Origin: Bacteriovorax sp. BAL6_X
Lineage (GTDB): Bacteria; Bdellovibrionota; Bacteriovoracia; Bacteriovoracales; Bacteriovoracaceae
NCBI RefSeq assembly: GCF_000443995.1
Contig: NZ_AUMC01000006.1
Location: 591,817 to 655,816, forward strand
DNA length: 64,000 bases
Direction of reading: 5' to 3'
In this document: piece after piece, positions 61,855 through 64,000 of the stretch
Numbering within the stretch: the stretch's first letter is position 1
How the letters are laid out: each line of letters begins with the position of its first letter
The notes under the pieces: generated by a model
Told to the model about the DNA's origin: nothing
Database searches by the model: none
The model's input: only the letters and a program-made list of their open reading frames with translations
Made by a program: the position numbers and the translations under genes

Positions 61855-62217
61855 TTAATCAATTCTTTCTAGGTTTACTCTTAGTCCCATTCCAGTGTTA
61901 AGATCGATTGTGATCATATCCTGAATCCCCATTTGCTTCCAAAAAACGAGATCTACTTTGTGGTTTTCTTCTTCATAGATCATGCAGCTAAAAACAATAG
62001 TGCCATTTGAAACACGGTCTTTTTCACAAGTTGTATCAACTTGAAGCTCGCCAGCATAATTCATCTTTAGATTATACTTCTCACCTGCTACGATTTCTGT
62101 AACTTCAACATTCTCATTTCCAACAAGGGCCTGATCCATTTCATTTTGCCCCTTATAAGTTGCAGAATGAGCTGAAAGTGCAGTTAATGACAATAGCACC
62201 AGTAACAATCTTTTCAT
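61855..62217 (-). CDS. Small secreted protein, copy 1 of a duplicated gene
   Basis: This 120-residue exported protein has a signal peptide (MKRLLLVLLSLTALSAHSA) and a beta-rich mature domain with two cysteines (TTCEKD and FSCMIYEEE), likely one disulfide. GGAGG precedes the start. No family was recognised. A second copy of the gene lies at 63730 to beyond 64000. The visible 90 C-terminal residues are identical in the two, while the DNA differs at six synonymous positions. It follows the DUF7946-like gene on the same strand and lies between two repeat copies. Confidence 0.8.
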   Translation of the reverse strand: MKRLLLVLLSLTALSAHSATYKGQNEMDQALVGNENVEVTEIVAGEKYNLKMNYAGELQVDTTCEKDRVSNGTIVFSCMIYEEENHKVDLVFWKQMGIQDMITIDLNTGMGLRVNLERID

Positions 62218-62351
62218 AATTGTCCTCCATTATTTTTCTTCATCTTAAATCTTTAAGTAAACAATTTCAGAATACATCGCTATGGAAAAAAAGGTGAAAA
62301 GTTGAAATATTTATAAATATGAACAAAGAATAATCTATGCTAACTACTGGA

Positions 62352-62375
62352 AATCTCGATTCGTACCCGCGCCCC
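62352..62375 (-). repeat. 24-bp GC-rich repeat, copy 3
   Basis: This is the reverse complement of copy 1 with one mismatch. It is two bases beyond the stop codon of the DUF7946-like gene. Confidence 0.8.
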
Positions 62376-62377
62376 TT

Positions 62378-62899
62378 TTAGTGATCAATATCAAGAACAG
62401 GTGCAACAACACCTGCTATTTCGGTTAAAATTTGTGAGTCATTTGCCATGTTAAAAGTGCAGTTATTATATACATTTCTCACACCTTCACTATTAACAAC
62501 ATAATAATTGTCACCCTTTTTTGTAACAGACTTTGGTTTTTCACCGTTAAGATGCAATATATAATCAAAAACATTTTTATAATCAGAAGAACAAAGACCA
62601 AGAGACATTATGACACTAGATAAATTATAAAAGTCAAAACCTGCAATATTAAGCTTTTCATAATTTTCAAAACCGTACTTTACAATATCGAATAACAATT
62701 CGATAGACCCTTCACTTGAATTAGTGAACTTCACACTAAAGTCATCATCGACATCCTGTGCATATTTAGAGATAGCAACGTTTAGCATTGAACCAAGTCT
62801 TGTTAAACTTCGACCTAAAGTCAACATATCCATAGTACCATCATCGACAGCAGAACCACTGTAAGCAATAATACATGAATACTTATCTAAATTAGTCAT
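62378..62899 (-). CDS. DUF7946-like N-terminal domain protein, possibly truncated
   Basis: This 173-residue cytoplasmic protein contains YSGSAVDDGTMDMLTLGRSL then SVKFTNSSEGSIELLFDIV. This pattern (target of G-S/A-VDDG-x-MD, small helices, then beta strands) resembles the DUF7946 domain seen in accessory and defence-linked proteins; I base this on memory of the family, not a search. Such proteins usually continue for about 80-100 residues after the NCTFNMAND segment; here the frame ends soon after, and a 24-bp repeat begins two bases past the stop. The gene may have lost its 3' part when the repeat arrived. AGGGGA precedes the start. Confidence 0.6.
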   Translation of the reverse strand: MTNLDKYSCIIAYSGSAVDDGTMDMLTLGRSLTRLGSMLNVAISKYAQDVDDDFSVKFTNSSEGSIELLFDIVKYGFENYEKLNIAGFDFYNLSSVIMSLGLCSSDYKNVFDYILHLNGEKPKSVTKKGDNYYVVNSEGVRNVYNNCTFNMANDSQILTEIAGVVAPVLDIDH

Positions 62900-63159
62900 A
62901 ACAATTTCCCCTATGTATTTCTTATCGGAACTTATGAGCTCATTCTATAGACTACGAACGCGATAATATAAATGTCCATTAAACAAGCACTTAAAAGCAC
63001 ATATATAATTTCATCTAAAGAGATAGAATAGATTTTAGGAAACTGTTTGGAATGCAATGAATAAATTTAAGCCTGGGTCTGCTCCCGGCCTTTATATTTT
63101 CAAACTAATTCATAGCATTGATTGAAATATCAACAGCCTGGACCTTAATATCAATATAA

Positions 63160-63183
63160 GGAGCGCGGGTTCCAATCGAGATT
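63160..63183 (+). repeat. 24-bp GC-rich repeat, copy 4
   Basis: This copy is in the same orientation as copy 1 with two mismatches (A for G at base 3, T for A at base 12). Confidence 0.8.
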
Positions 63184-63252
63184 TCATAATGTTGGCCGTC
63201 CTATAGAGTCAATCGAGCTAACAATGAAAAAACTATTGAGATATTAAATTAG

Positions 63253-63282
63253 AAAAAAGGGCCTAGTCATAGGCCCTTTTTT
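63253..63282. terminator. Bidirectional intrinsic terminator
   Basis: GGGCCTA (63259-63265) and TAGGCCC (63270-63276) pair around a 4-nt loop and are flanked by six A and six T. It ends the minus-strand gene whose stop is at 63301. Confidence 0.9.
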
Positions 63283-63300
63283 GTCTTGCTTGTTTTTTAA

Positions 63301-63705
63301 TTATTCACAATCAGGAACCTTTTTCTTAACAGATCGAATCAGGCTTTTTACCCAAGAACCAAACAAAGGCTTCTTAGTAACTCGAATCGATTCTTTTTGT
63401 GAATACTCAGCTTCACCATCTCTTAGAAAAGACTCATGCATAGAAATACTAGTATATGCACCTCTATACTTATGAAGGTCTGAAAAGATAGTCATATAAT
63501 TTACAGCACCATTAGATGGTAAATCCTCGATACTCTTAACTTCTGTAAATGTATAACCCTTATCTTCAAAAACTTTTAGAACTTTTTCTGTAATGTCGAC
63601 GCGTCCATCTAGCTCAGACAGAACTAAGTAGTTGTGACAGCTATCACTTGCAAAAACATTAGAAATTAAAGTTAATACTAGTAATGATTTTTTAAAAAAA
63701 TTCAT
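63301..63705 (-). CDS. Small secreted protein of unknown function
   Basis: This 134-residue exported protein has a signal peptide (MNFFKKSLLVLTLISNVFA). The mature part begins with SDSCHNYLVLSELDGRVDI and has Cys near each end (SCHNY and VPDCE), so one disulfide is possible. AAGGAG stands just before the ATG. It starts 24 bases after the stop of the second duplicated-gene copy on the same strand, so they probably share a transcript. No family was recognised. Confidence 0.7.
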   Translation of the reverse strand: MNFFKKSLLVLTLISNVFASDSCHNYLVLSELDGRVDITEKVLKVFEDKGYTFTEVKSIEDLPSNGAVNYMTIFSDLHKYRGAYTSISMHESFLRDGEAEYSQKESIRVTKKPLFGSWVKSLIRSVKKKVPDCE

Positions 63706-63729
63706 CTTACTTCTCCTTATGTTAATTTA

Positions 63730-64000
63730 TTAATCAATTCTTTCGAGGTTTACTCTTAGGCCCATTCCAGTGTTAAGATCGATTGTGATCATATCCTGGA
63801 TACCCATTTGCTTCCAAAATACGAGATCGACTTTGTGGTTTTCTTCTTCATAGATCATGCAGCTAAAAACAATAGTGCCATTTGAAACACGGTCTTTTTC
63901 ACAAGTTGTATCAACTTGAAGCTCGCCAGCATAATTCATCTTTAGATTATACTTCTCACCTGCTACGATTTCTGTAACTTCAACATTCTCATTTCCAACA
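63730..64000 (-). CDS. Small secreted protein, copy 2 of the duplicated gene (5' end outside window)
   Basis: This is the 3' part of a gene homologous to 61855-62217. The right edge of the window removes the signal peptide, and the frame stays open to base 64000; the Met codon at 63939 is internal. The visible 90 residues match copy 1 exactly, while six bases differ, all silent and all within the last third of the gene. This suggests a duplication kept under strong protein-level selection or homogenised by gene conversion. The protein-level matching is also seen beyond 63939 in the other copy. Confidence 0.85.
   Translation of the reverse strand, partial: VGNENVEVTEIVAGEKYNLKMNYAGELQVDTTCEKDRVSNGTIVFSCMIYEEENHKVDLVFWKQMGIQDMITIDLNTGMGLRVNLERID

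Larger units (their letters stand above)
62900..63300. other. Non-coding stretch left of the 134-residue gene
   Basis: No gene is supported here. The stretch includes a 10-bp palindrome ATGAGCTCAT (62934-62943), likely promoter sequence for the leftward gene, the fourth 24-bp repeat (63160-63183) and a strong terminator (63253-63282). The rest is AT-rich with no feature that I can support. Confidence 0.7.

Noticed and set aside
63281..63475. Plus-strand 64-codon frame opposite the 134-residue secreted gene
   Set aside because: Antisense to a gene with signal peptide and SD; starts within the terminator's T run.

Overview
The window looks like chromosomal DNA of a Gram-negative, AT-rich bacterium. 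The best fit is a predatory Bacteriovorax/Halobacteriovorax-type member of the Bdellovibrionota. That assignment is an inference: it rests on low GC, many lipoproteins and signal-peptide proteins, several secreted proteases of different folds, and three very large secreted proteins (1135, 1389 and 1418 residues) without recognisable families. No rRNA, CRISPR array, transposase or prophage module is visible.

Layout. 0-3 kb: end of a DegT-type aminotransferase, an OmpV/MipA-like barrel, a papain-like protease and a small secreted protein. 3-12.3 kb: the 1135-residue secreted protein, a trypsin-like lipoprotein, an alanine/Na+ symporter, a phospholipase-A2-like secreted protein, a DUF1254/DUF1214 protein with a small membrane partner, and a PhyH-like oxygenase. 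12.3-18.8 kb: a lysine/DAP regulon, with asd on the minus strand diverging from a plus-strand operon lysC-dapB-dapA-dapD-lysA. The operon is preceded by a promoter and a lysine riboswitch whose L2/L3 kissing loops can be read in the sequence. 18.8-34 kb: the 1389- and 1418-residue secreted proteins around an M14-like deacylase, htpX, a cyclic-nucleotide-gated K+ channel and tldD-tldE. 34-45 kb: a KamA-type aminomutase, a penicillin-acylase homologue, a YiiX-like amidase, two subtilases, a D-2-hydroxyacid dehydrogenase and two response regulators. 45-50.7 kb: a minus-strand run tilS-ftsH-folP-S1 protease-VOC protein, with a tRNA(CAT) diverging from tilS. 50.8-61.5 kb: a coupled outer-membrane barrel and 954-residue lipoprotein, a TetR regulator, a second YiiX-like lipoprotein, a DUF3050 protein, an FAD oxidoreductase and tex. 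61.5-64 kb: an accessory patch with four copies of a 24-bp GC-rich repeat, a duplicated small secreted-protein gene and a DUF7946-like gene that may be cut short.

The most striking non-coding signals are the lysine riboswitch; a 65-nt nested hairpin that buries both the Shine-Dalgarno sequence and the start codon of the DUF1254 gene; intrinsic-terminator-like hairpins inside the first codons of downstream genes (the OmpV-like gene and folP); a 35-bp inverted-repeat element at the end of tldE; and the repeat/duplication patch at the right edge.

The genes suggest a cell that builds lysine and DAP from aspartate under riboswitch control and invests heavily in exported hydrolases and barrels, which fits a predator of other bacteria. 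No direct predation gene is proven here.
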